Source: an uncultured Fimbriimonadales bacterium (GTDB lineage: Bacteria; Armatimonadota; Fimbriimonadia; Fimbriimonadales; GBS-DC). From it: a stretch of DNA of 7,121 nt. Where the stretch lies: contig CALGZO010000101.1 in NCBI GenBank assembly GCA_937934465.1, positions 1 to 7,121 on the forward strand, read 5' to 3'. The translations under genes and the position numbers were made by a program. The notes beneath the pieces are model-generated. The model was not told where the DNA came from. It searched no databases and saw only the letters and a list, made by a program, of their open reading frames with translations. This document shows positions 1-5,016 of this stretch, piece after piece (position 1 is the first letter of the stretch; the number at the start of each line of letters is the position of its first letter).

Positions 1-30
1 CCTTGCAAGACAGTAGTCGCACAACGCCTG

Positions 31-62
31 TCATTCCGAGCTGCAGGCGAGGAATCTCTACC
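31..62. repeat. REP-like palindrome with ATTCC/GGAAT arms
   Basis: Arms ATTCC (33-37) and GGAAT (51-55) enclose a 13-base GC-rich centre. Read on the minus strand, the tetranucleotide GTAG lies two bases before the GATTCC arm, as at the foot of REP elements. Repeats of the general form ATTCCGAGC...GCGAGGAAT are familiar to me as dispersed intergenic repeats in many bacterial genomes; that is recollection and was not searched here. No coding capacity is apparent. Confidence 0.5.
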
Positions 63-101
63 TACTCAGGAACTTTCTCGAACATTCTCACTCAGTAACT
101 T

Positions 102-126
102 CGTCGGCGGGGACGCCGACGCTACG
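102..126 (-). repeat. REP-like hairpin with GTAG foot
   Basis: CGTCGGCG (102-109) and CGCCGACG (114-121) are perfect 8-bp complements around a GGGA loop. The following CTAC is, on the minus strand, a GTAG directly 5' of the hairpin. The CTACGAAGG tail closely resembles the CTACAAAGG tails of the array at 4318-4535. An alternative 11-bp pairing (CTTCGTCGGCG with CGCCGA plus CGAAG) is possible if CGCTA bulges out. Confidence 0.55.
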
Positions 127-141
127 AAGGGGGTTGACAGC

Positions 142-171
142 GCAGCGCGACGCCAAGAAAGGCGTCGCACC
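142..171 (-). repeat. 30-base direct repeat with hairpin, copy 1
   Basis: First of two identical 30-base copies, spaced 58 bases start to start. Inside is a perfect 8-bp stem, GCGACGCC with GGCGTCGC, around an AAGAAA loop (TTTCTT on the minus strand). On the minus strand the foot is GGTG. It is likely a dispersed REP-like element; no protein is encoded. Confidence 0.7.
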
Positions 172-199
172 TGTGCGCGTGGGTTGGAGGTTGCGCGGT

Positions 200-229
200 G
201 CAGCGCGACGCCAAGAAAGGCGTCGCACC
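200..229 (-). repeat. 30-base direct repeat with hairpin, copy 2
   Basis: Identical to 142-171, including the 8-bp stem and AAGAAA loop. The upstream flank extends the match, because GGTGC precedes the arm. GGTGC plus GACGCC can then pair with the right arm GGCGTCGCACC if AGCGC bulges out. The 58-base spacing is close to the 58-61-base period of the distant array at 4318-4535. Confidence 0.7.
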
Positions 230-249
230 CTATGCATATATGCAGGGGA

Positions 250-286
250 AAACTGCTTCCTCTCCGCAGGGGGGAGGAAGCAGTTT
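250..286 (-). terminator. Rho-independent-like terminator of the lamin-tail gene
   Basis: AAACTGCTTCCTC (250-262) and GAGGAAGCAGTTT (274-286) form a perfect 13-bp stem, extendable by one T-G and two C-G pairs to a 5-base loop. Read on the minus strand it lies 14 bases after the TAA of the 301-1236 gene and ends in TTTT followed by CCCC. The stem is strong but the U-run is short, so termination is likely though perhaps not complete. Confidence 0.7.
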
Positions 287-300
287 CGCATTTGAAGCAA

Positions 301-1236
301 TTAACACCCTGCGCCGAAGTTGAACAGCACAATCAGCAGGTCGGCGTCGTCGACGATGCCGTCGCCGTTCACATCGGAGGCATCGTCGCTCCCGCCGAAG
401 TTGAACAGCACCTGCAGCAGGTCAGCGTCGTCCACGCAGCGGTCGCAGGTCACATCGCCCTCGACCGCAGGCTTATCGCCGGGGTTCAGGTTGCCCGGAG
501 TCACCTCGCGGTTAAACTGGCTGGGCAGCGTTCCCGACACAACACGGTTCGTGTTGCTCGTCTGGAACGGTCCAAAGTCGCCTGCGCCTGTCGCACGCCC
601 TATGTCCGCCGCAATCCAAGCGTCGTTCTGGAAGAAGATGATGCCGTCTGGCTCCCAAATACTACCGTCGCCGCGCACGCGCGAGCTCTCTGGCACATTC
701 ACGCCGTTCAGCTGGTCTGCGTACTGGCGTCCTGTCGGCTCGCCGTCTGTCCAGCCGAAGGCATGCACCGCTTCCTCGAACAGCTCATTGTCGTAGATAC
801 CATCGTCGTTGGTATCGATATCGTCGCCCACTTGCCCTGCGAATCCGCGCACCAGCGCCACCGTGTAGCTGTCATTGCCCAAGCCTGCCTGTGTAAAGGC
901 AAACTCGATAACCACTACTGTAGTCTCGGCGGCTGGGGCGGGAAGGAGTATCGCGGGACCGTCGCGCACCAGCAGCAAGCCGTTCGCGCCCGTGCTGTAG
1001 CTGCTCAGGTCGATTGCCCAGTGGATGTTGCCAGGGTTGAAGAGTTCGTCGCCGTCAATACCAATCAGCCAATAGCCTTGCAGGGAGAAGTTCGGTCGGC
1101 AGCTTTGAATCTCGATGAACTCGCGTCCTGCGTCGGGCGAGCCGGGCGGGTTCACCATCGCTTCCGTGATGCGTACTTGCGCTGTCGCCGCCAGCGCCAA
1201 GCCAGTAATCGCCAGAAAAGTCGTTAAGCCTCTCAT
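301..1236 (-). CDS. Secreted lamin-tail-domain protein with C-terminal dockerin-like calcium repeats
   Basis: The product is 311 residues. Residues 1-19 are a Sec signal peptide with likely cleavage after ATA-19. Residues 21-95 resemble a lamin-tail (LTD) domain: RITEAMVNPPG, then GREFIEI and GYWLIGIDG. A calcium-loop-like D-x-N-x-D-G-x-x-D lies at 141-149. The C-terminus carries two tandem dockerin-like loops, D261-D272 and D288-D299, each followed by the same LL-x-VLFNFG helix. The first loop is degenerate, with Thr in place of Asn and two cysteines (264, 267); the second is canonical. An upstream in-frame TTG at 1251 gives five more residues, but GGAGG at 1245-1249 sits 8 bases before the ATG at 1236, which decides the start. 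LTD proteins are usually extracellular and of unknown substrate, so an adhesion or surface-scaffold role is inference. It may be co-transcribed with the phosphatase gene 62 bases upstream. Confidence 0.85.
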   Translation of the reverse strand: MRGLTTFLAITGLALAATAQVRITEAMVNPPGSPDAGREFIEIQSCRPNFSLQGYWLIGIDGDELFNPGNIHWAIDLSSYSTGANGLLLVRDGPAILLPAPAAETTVVVIEFAFTQAGLGNDSYTVALVRGFAGQVGDDIDTNDDGIYDNELFEEAVHAFGWTDGEPTGRQYADQLNGVNVPESSRVRGDGSIWEPDGIIFFQNDAWIAADIGRATGAGDFGPFQTSNTNRVVSGTLPSQFNREVTPGNLNPGDKPAVEGDVTCDRCVDDADLLQVLFNFGGSDDASDVNGDGIVDDADLLIVLFNFGAGC

Positions 1237-1244
1237 TTCATAAG

Positions 1245-1249
1245 CCTCC
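1245..1249 (-). promoter_or_regulatory. Shine-Dalgarno site (GGAGG) for the lamin-tail gene
   Basis: GGAGG on the minus strand, 8 bases before the ATG at 1236. It excludes the upstream TTG at 1251 as start, because that codon overlaps the site. Confidence 0.8.
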
Positions 1250-1255
1250 AAGCAA

Positions 1256-1261
1256 ACTATA
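1256..1261 (-). promoter_or_regulatory. Possible -10 box (TATAGT)
   Basis: TATAGT on the minus strand matches the -10 consensus at five of six positions and would place a start of transcription just before the GGAGG site. No recognisable -35 is present at normal spacing, so this is tentative. The gene could instead be read from the upstream phosphatase promoter. Confidence 0.3.
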
Positions 1262-1298
1262 CTTCTTGATTTATTAAGCGGGGGTTAAGAACAATTAT

Positions 1299-2654
1299 CT
1301 ACTGGCTCCAGCGCAGCTCCTGCTCGGTGATGATGTGTTCGAACAGGGGTTTGCCGTCCTTGTCGCACAGGCTGAGTATGAGTTTGCGTTCGCCGCGCTT
1401 GCCCTGCACGCGAATCAGCCCGAAGTGGCGCAGCCCGCGCGCCCAAGTGCCCGGCACACGCGCCGTATTGTTCGCTTCGTCGGGGTGTCCGTTCGCTGGT
1501 CCTGCCGTGAGCGGACTGGCGGTCAGCTCGTAGAACGGGTAGCAGCCGTCCAGTTGCACTTTGAGCAGCTCGCCGAAGTGCCGATCGCCCGAAAGGAACA
1601 CCACGCCCGTAATCCGCTCGCGCTTGATGAAATCGTACAGTTCCTGCTGCTCATCTTTGAACAGCCCGAAGCCCTCGAAGTAGACCATCGGGTTAATCAT
1701 CTGTCCGCCGCAGGCGATGATTTTGAAGACAGCGTCCGACGATTTGAGGGCGTGCTTGAGCCACTCCATCTGCGCTTTGCCCAGCATGCGCTTCTCAGGC
1801 GAGGGCGCGAGATTGTTCGGCGAGCGGTAGGTGCGGTTATCCAGCATGAAGAACTCCACATCGCCCCACTCGAATCGATAGAAGCAGCCGGGCGCGTCGG
1901 GCAAGCCGTAGCGGATTTGCGGGAAGTAGTCTGCATGCACCCTCAGCGCGACATCCTTGAGGCGGAAACTGCTGTCGGAGTTGTTGGGACCGAAGTCGTG
2001 GTCGTCCCAGATGGCGTAGTGGTGCGTGCTGGCGAGCAAGGGCTGCAGTTCGGGCTGTTGACGGCTCTTGCGCCAACGGTTGCGCATGCCCGACTCGGTA
2101 AGCCAGTCGGGTTCCACATAATACACATTATCGCCCAGCCAGAGCATCAGGTCGGGGCGCAGGCGGTGGATAGCTTGGAAAATCTCGTACTCGCCGCCCC
2201 ACGGCTTACCCGACCGATCGACTTCAGGGTCGTTGAAATAGGCGCAGGAGCCGAACGCGAGGGTGAATTCGGGCGGGTCGGTGCTCCAGCGCCAGTGGGG
2301 CTGTGTCTGGAACTCCAGCGGGTAGTCGCGCGCCACACGCTCGCCGTCGAGGTAGAGCTCGTACTCGAAGCGCGTTCCGAACGGCAGGTTCGTCAACCGA
2401 AAGAGCGCGATGTGGTCGCCCGACTTGTTAGTGTGAATCGGCTCAGTGAGGCGACTGCTCGCAGGGTCGCCCTTCCGCCAATACCGAATCTGAACCGTTG
2501 CGTCGCGCGCAGTCTGCACCCAAATTACGGTCTCGTTCATCTCCGCGTAGCCCAGCATCGGACCCGAGCTGAGCAGCGGATGCGACTGCGCCCATACACT
2601 GATATTCAGCACCGCACTAAGCCAGAGCAACAGAATCACTCGTCGACTGAGCAT
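1299..2654 (-). CDS. PhoD-like alkaline phosphatase/phosphodiesterase, exported
   Basis: The product is 451 residues and matches the PhoD family (COG3540) along its whole length. These metal-dependent enzymes hydrolyse phosphate mono- or diesters outside the cytoplasm. An N-terminal Fn3-like PhoD_N segment (about 30-118) starts SGPMLGY. The metallophosphatase core shows FGSC (134-137), LGDNVYY (173-179), WDDHDFGPNNSD (216-227), LDNRTYR (271-277), SGDRHFGEL (355-363) and ELTASPL (376-382). Residues 1-23 are a signal peptide; SRRVILLL at 3-10 resembles a twin-arginine motif, as expected for PhoD, but lacks the usual Phe. Forty further codons are open upstream, but they are hydrophilic and would bury the signal peptide, so ATG 2654 is preferred. 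There is no Shine-Dalgarno; CATAAT lies 6 bases before the ATG. It is divergent from the PEP-CTERM gene. Confidence 0.88.
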   Translation of the reverse strand: MLSRRVILLLWLSAVLNISVWAQSHPLLSSGPMLGYAEMNETVIWVQTARDATVQIRYWRKGDPASSRLTEPIHTNKSGDHIALFRLTNLPFGTRFEYELYLDGERVARDYPLEFQTQPHWRWSTDPPEFTLAFGSCAYFNDPEVDRSGKPWGGEYEIFQAIHRLRPDLMLWLGDNVYYVEPDWLTESGMRNRWRKSRQQPELQPLLASTHHYAIWDDHDFGPNNSDSSFRLKDVALRVHADYFPQIRYGLPDAPGCFYRFEWGDVEFFMLDNRTYRSPNNLAPSPEKRMLGKAQMEWLKHALKSSDAVFKIIACGGQMINPMVYFEGFGLFKDEQQELYDFIKRERITGVVFLSGDRHFGELLKVQLDGCYPFYELTASPLTAGPANGHPDEANNTARVPGTWARGLRHFGLIRVQGKRGERKLILSLCDKDGKPLFEHIITEQELRWSQ

Positions 2655-2660
2655 ATGGCA

Positions 2661-2666
2661 ATTATG
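2661..2666 (-). promoter_or_regulatory. Candidate -10 box (CATAAT) for a leaderless phosphatase mRNA
   Basis: CATAAT on the minus strand matches five of six -10 positions and ends 6 bases before the ATG at 2654, so transcription would begin at or next to the start codon. No good -35 is seen. The same geometry recurs at three other genes in the window. Confidence 0.4.
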
Positions 2667-2716
2667 GCACGGCTGTATGTTAAGGTTTGGTAAAGAGGGT
2701 GGTATGGAAAGGCTGT

Positions 2717-2745
2717 TTGGCACAGAAGTTGCTGTTTGTGCTAAT
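2717..2745 (+). promoter_or_regulatory. Candidate promoter for the PEP-CTERM gene
   Basis: TTGGCA (2717-2722) and GCTAAT (2740-2745) are separated by 17 bases, matching consensus at five and four of six positions. Transcription would start near 2752 and give a leader of about 22 bases that contains the AAGGAG site. It lies inside the 119-base region between the divergent phosphatase and PEP-CTERM genes. Confidence 0.4.
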
Positions 2746-2758
2746 GCGCATCTGCGCG

Positions 2759-2764
2759 AAGGAG
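2759..2764 (+). promoter_or_regulatory. Shine-Dalgarno site (AAGGAG) for the PEP-CTERM gene
   Basis: AAGGAG lies 9 bases before the ATG at 2774. It picks this start, which opens directly into a signal peptide, over in-frame ATGs at 2687 and further upstream. Confidence 0.8.
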
Positions 2765-2773
2765 AACGATACA

Positions 2774-3502
2774 ATGCGGATACTTACTTTTGGATTAACG
2801 GCGATTCTCTGCGCCGCTTCATTCGCTCAAGGCAAGATTGTTGTGAACAACGACGAATGGACCCTGTCAAATACTGGCTACGCCAACGCCCCAGACGCCG
2901 ACCGATTTGCCCGTAATGTCGCCAGCTGGTTCACGGGCGGCGGTTCAGGCAATTTCCTCGCGTACACGAACAACTTCGGTTTCACGGGCACATCGCTCGC
3001 AAACACGATGGCGAACGCAGGACACTCATGGACTGTGTCTACCTCAGGTACTTTGAACCTGTCGCTTATGCAAAACTACGACGCCGTGTTTCTGGGCGGT
3101 TATTACACGAACATCGTGATTAGCGACTTGATTCAATATGTCCAGAATGGCGGTAATGTATACTTGGCAGGCGGCACAGGAGTGGGCGGAGCAGCCTCCG
3201 AGGCAGCATTCTGGAACCCCTTCTTGAACGCCTTCGGGCTGAGTTTTGCTCCTGTATATAATGGTATTAGCGGGAACATCAACATCAGCAGTTCGCACCC
3301 TATCTTCGCGGGCGTGAACCAACTTTATCAGAGTAACGGCAACAGCGTTAGCGACTTACAACCGTCTAACCCGAATAACGAAGTGTTGGTCTACTTTCAG
3401 AATCAAGGTTTGTATGCGGTGTATGTACCCGAACCTGCCAGCATGATAGCGTTGGGCGCAGGATTAGCAGGATTGCTCGGGCTGCGCCGTCGCATTCAGT
3501 GA
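2774..3502 (+). CDS. PEP-CTERM sorting-domain protein with a Rossmann/GATase-like body
   Basis: The product is 242 residues. Residues 1-18 are a signal peptide (likely cleavage after SFA-18). The C-terminus is a textbook PEP-CTERM tail: VPEP at 218-221, a short membrane helix at about 223-237, then RRR at 238-240. In known systems this tail is processed by an exosortase, and the protein ends up on the surface or in the extracellular matrix. The body begins IVVNNDEWTLSN. It then shows YDAVFLGGYY (102-111) and LIQYVQNGGNVYLAGGTGVGG (119-139), a strand-helix-strand pattern typical of the class I glutamine amidotransferase/ThuA-like fold, followed by HPIFAGV (175-181). No catalytic Cys-His pair is evident: the only cysteine, C13, is in the signal peptide. 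A structural or ligand-binding role is therefore more likely than catalysis; this is inference. No exosortase gene is in the window. Confidence 0.85.
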   Translation: MRILTFGLTAILCAASFAQGKIVVNNDEWTLSNTGYANAPDADRFARNVASWFTGGGSGNFLAYTNNFGFTGTSLANTMANAGHSWTVSTSGTLNLSLMQNYDAVFLGGYYTNIVISDLIQYVQNGGNVYLAGGTGVGGAASEAAFWNPFLNAFGLSFAPVYNGISGNINISSSHPIFAGVNQLYQSNGNSVSDLQPSNPNNEVLVYFQNQGLYAVYVPEPASMIALGAGLAGLLGLRRRIQ

Positions 3503-3507
3503 TTGCT

Positions 3508-3539
3508 CCCCCCTCTCCCGTAGGGCGGGAGAGAGGGGG
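3508..3539. terminator. Bidirectional hairpin between convergent genes
   Basis: CTCTCCCG (3513-3520) pairs with CGGGAGAG (3526-3533). After a one-base bulge (A3534), CCCCC (3508-3512) pairs with GGGGG (3535-3539), making 13 pairs around a TAGGG loop. It begins 5 bases after the PEP-CTERM stop and lies 11 bases past the pseudopilin stop, so it can serve both genes. There is no real T-run on either side, and C-rich hairpins of this form also occur as dispersed repeats, so termination is plausible but not certain. Confidence 0.5.
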
Positions 3540-3550
3540 TTGTGCGCCGT

Positions 3551-4291
3551 TTAGAAGTTCTCGGTGCGTAGCGGGTCGTACCAGTCGCGCGTGGGCGGCT
3601 GCCCCGGCGTCTGTTTCCAAGTTTGCTCGAACTTGTGCCACTTGGCGTGTCCGTCAGTGAACACATAGTTGGCGCCGCCGCTGTGTCGGGTGATTGCCAG
3701 CGTGGTGGGTACGCCGCGTTGTGCGTCCCATAGGCGGTCGTTCATCATAGCATCCACCACGCGCGGCGGGTTGCCCCAATACATCGGCATAAAGTGGTCG
3801 CCGCGAATGAGCATGTTGGGATACTTGCTGTTGCGCTCCGCCAGTTCCGCCACGAACACACACTCAGCAGGGCGTTGGATGGCAGCGAGCGCCACAGGAC
3901 GCGGGGCAGTCGGCGAGCCGTGCGGTGGATGGAACGGGTCGAAGTAGGCGTTGAAGCCATACGAGGTTAGACGCGGGTTCTGCGTGTCGTTCCACGCAGG
4001 GCTGCCATCCGACGGACAGCGGCGCAGCAGCTCGTTTTTCACATATGGCTGAATCTGCACAATCCAGCTGATACCTGGCGTGCCCATCATCCGCACGGTG
4101 GGCAGTACCTCATCGTAGTCCTGCGTGTACATTTGTACGGCGATGCCCATCTGTCGGCAGTTGGACAAACACTGGGTCTGACGCGCCTTCTCGCGCGCCT
4201 GTGCAAACACAGGGAACAGTATCGCCGCCAAGATGGCGATTATCGCGATTACGACCAAGAGCTCTATCAGCGTAAAGCCGTTGCGTTTCAT
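3551..4291 (-). CDS. Type II secretion/type IV pilin-like pseudopilin of the DUF1559 type
   Basis: The product is 246 residues. It starts MKRNG, then FTLIELLVVIAIIAILAAIL: prepilin peptidase should cut between G5 and F6, with the conserved Glu at mature position 5 (E10). The hydrophobic helix (about 6-30) continues into FPVFAQAREKARQTQCLSN, the usual N-terminal coiled helix. Conserved cysteines at 41, 45, 92 and 144 may form disulfides. The C-terminal RHSGGANYVFTDGHAKW (202-218) is the hallmark of these proteins. Members are numerous in Armatimonadota and Planctomycetes, and their exact role (minor pseudopilin or surface protein) is mostly unknown. Two in-frame ATGs occur in ATGCATATG. The second (4291) is chosen because AAGGAGG lies 9 bases upstream, against 3 for the first (4297). 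A hairpin array lies just upstream. Confidence 0.9.
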   Translation of the reverse strand: MKRNGFTLIELLVVIAIIAILAAILFPVFAQAREKARQTQCLSNCRQMGIAVQMYTQDYDEVLPTVRMMGTPGISWIVQIQPYVKNELLRRCPSDGSPAWNDTQNPRLTSYGFNAYFDPFHPPHGSPTAPRPVALAAIQRPAECVFVAELAERNSKYPNMLIRGDHFMPMYWGNPPRVVDAMMNDRLWDAQRGVPTTLAITRHSGGANYVFTDGHAKWHKFEQTWKQTPGQPPTRDWYDPLRTENF

Positions 4292-4300
4292 ATGCATATG
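4289..4300. other. 12-bp palindrome over the pseudopilin start
   Basis: CATATGCATATG is a perfect palindrome that spans both candidate start codons. It could be a chance result of the tandem ATG codons. An operator or an mRNA hairpin over the start is possible but unsupported. Confidence 0.3.
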
Positions 4301-4307
4301 CCTCCTT
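4301..4307 (-). promoter_or_regulatory. Shine-Dalgarno site (AAGGAGG) for the pseudopilin
   Basis: AAGGAGG on the minus strand is the strongest ribosome site in the window. The 9-base spacing to ATG 4291 favours that start over the ATG at 4297. Confidence 0.85.
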
Positions 4308-4317
4308 CAGACTGTCT

Positions 4318-4535
4318 GTGGCTTGGACTTTCTTGTCCAAGCGTTATAGCACGGACAGGAGTGTCCATGCTACAACTGTGGCTTGGACTTTAGTCCAAGC
4401 ATTCACGCACGGACAGGAATGTCCGTGCTACAAAGGTGGCTTGGACAGTCTTGTCCAAGCATCCCACGCACGGACAGGAATGTCCGTGCTACAAAGGTGG
4501 CTTTTATGCACGGACAAGAATGTCCGTGCTACGGG
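4318..4535. repeat. BIME-like array: three full and one partial 58-61-base units of paired hairpins
   Basis: Full units lie at 4318-4377, 4378-4435 and 4436-4496; a partial unit is at 4497-4535. Each full unit holds hairpin A (arms GCTTGGAC and GTCCAAGC; loops TTTCTT, TTTA, AGTCTT), a 6-8-base spacer, and hairpin B (arms GCACGGAC and GTCCGTGC; loops AGGAGT, AGGAAT, AGGAAT). Unit 1 has one C-A mismatch in B. The partial unit has lost most of A but keeps B with loop AAGAAT. Hairpin A starts with GTGG on the plus strand. Hairpin B ends in CTAC, which is GTAG on the minus strand. Each unit is therefore an inverted pair with a REP-type tetranucleotide at each outer foot. Stems are kept while loops and spacers vary, which points to selection or mobility acting on structure. 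Confidence 0.85.
4343..4348 (-). promoter_or_regulatory. Possible -10 box (TATAAC) inside repeat unit 1
   Basis: The spacer between hairpins A and B of unit 1 reads GTTATA, giving TATAAC on the minus strand (five of six -10 positions). Units 2 and 3 have unrelated spacers there. It points toward the pseudopilin start about 52 bases away. No clear -35 is present. Confidence 0.25.
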
Positions 4536-4571
4536 AGTGTTGGAGTGCAGTTAGTCTATCTGCACATCAGA

Positions 4572-4949
4572 TTAGCCCAGTCGGAAGGAGGAACGAGGAG
4601 GCGGACTGCGTGGAACGAGCGTTCGTGAGAAGAGTGGAAGCGAGGCTCGTTGAATAGTCACATACACAAAGCGCGGCGTGGCAATCGCCAGCGACGGGGT
4701 GATAATCACGCGCGGCAGAACCGTTAGCGCGAGTTGCTCCTGCTCGGCGCGGTCGCAGTGGCTGCGTGCAATCGCCTGCTCCAAGGGGGTGCGCGCTTTA
4801 GCGCAGCAGCAGTTCGCGCCGCCCGCACAATCGCGGCACTTACACACCGCCACATCACAGCGCGACTTGGAGAACGCCACGCGCCATCCAACAGCAGGCG
4901 TCTGACCCAATAGCAGCGCGAACCAAACTATCCATAGCCAGCCACGCAC
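4572..4949 (-). CDS. Small cysteine-rich exported protein, function unknown
   Basis: The product is 125 residues if read from GTG 4949. Residues 1-21 look like a signal peptide (RGWLWIVWFALLLGQTPAVGW). The mature part has a tight cysteine cluster, C31, C36, C38, C41, C47, C48, C49, with C65 further on. A proline-rich C-terminus (PRSPPPRSS, 113-121) follows a short hydrophobic stretch. I do not recognise a named family; small exported proteins with a Cys/His-rich centre and a PPP-type tail are familiar as uncharacterised, possibly metal-binding, proteins. Longer starts (ATG 5018 or 5051) would overlap the divergent oxidoreductase start and bury the signal peptide. GTG 4949 is supported by a promoter (TTGGAA, 16 bases, TATAAT) ending 6 bases before it, implying a leaderless mRNA. 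No Shine-Dalgarno is seen. It could be a non-coding reading frame, but signal peptide plus promoter argue against that. Confidence 0.55.
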   Translation of the reverse strand: MRGWLWIVWFALLLGQTPAVGWRVAFSKSRCDVAVCKCRDCAGGANCCCAKARTPLEQAIARSHCDRAEQEQLALTVLPRVIITPSLAIATPRFVYVTIQRASLPLFSRTLVPRSPPPRSSFRLG

Positions 4950-4955
4950 ACCATC

Positions 4956-4983
4956 ATTATACCCAACCGACTTACGATTCCAA
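4956..4983 (-). promoter_or_regulatory. Sigma70-type promoter of the Cys-rich gene
   Basis: On the minus strand TTGGAA (4983-4978), a 16-base spacer and a perfect TATAAT (4961-4956). The -10 ends 6 bases before the GTG at 4949, so the transcript would start at or within a base or two of the start codon. This is the best promoter match in the window. Confidence 0.6.
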
Positions 4984-4986
4984 TCG
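4975..4986. promoter_or_regulatory. Inverted repeat in the divergent promoter region, possible operator
   Basis: CGATT and AATCG flank CC. The site overlaps the -35 of the minus-strand promoter and lies about 30 bases before the oxidoreductase start, a position suited to co-control of both genes. The arms are only 5 bases, so chance is a real alternative. Confidence 0.25.
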
Positions 4987-5004
4987 CTGAATGTATAGGC
5001 AAGG

Positions 5005-5010
5005 TACACT
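5005..5010 (+). promoter_or_regulatory. Candidate -10 box (TACACT) for a leaderless oxidoreductase mRNA
   Basis: TACACT matches four of six -10 positions and ends 6 bases before ATG 5017. There is no Shine-Dalgarno and no good -35. It is included because the spacing is the same as at the phosphatase and Cys-rich genes. Confidence 0.3.
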
Positions 5011-5016
5011 GTGGTC

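Noticed and set aside
233..244. 12-bp palindrome TGCATATATGCA as an operator
   Set aside because: It is a perfect palindrome, but it lies downstream of the terminator of the only nearby gene, is AT-alternating and low in information, and has no associated promoter.
184..1227. 347-residue plus-strand open frame
   Set aside because: It is antisense to the lamin-tail gene, which has a signal peptide, domain motifs and a Shine-Dalgarno; the plus frame has no recognisable domain.
1335..2693. 452-residue plus-strand open frame
   Set aside because: It is antisense to the PhoD gene, whose catalytic motifs are all intact. The open frame reflects GC-rich codon structure.
4318..4535. CRISPR array
   Set aside because: The whole unit is repeated, including both hairpins. 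There are no unique 25-45-base spacers between constant repeats, and no cas genes are near.
4546..4564. Terminator after the Cys-rich gene
   Set aside because: TGCAG and CTGCA give only a 5-bp stem with a 9-base loop and no T-run, which is too weak to call.
4318..4657. Overlapping short plus-strand frames through the repeat array
   Set aside because: Their repeated peptides come only from translating the hairpin units. They have no convincing ribosome site and no domain.
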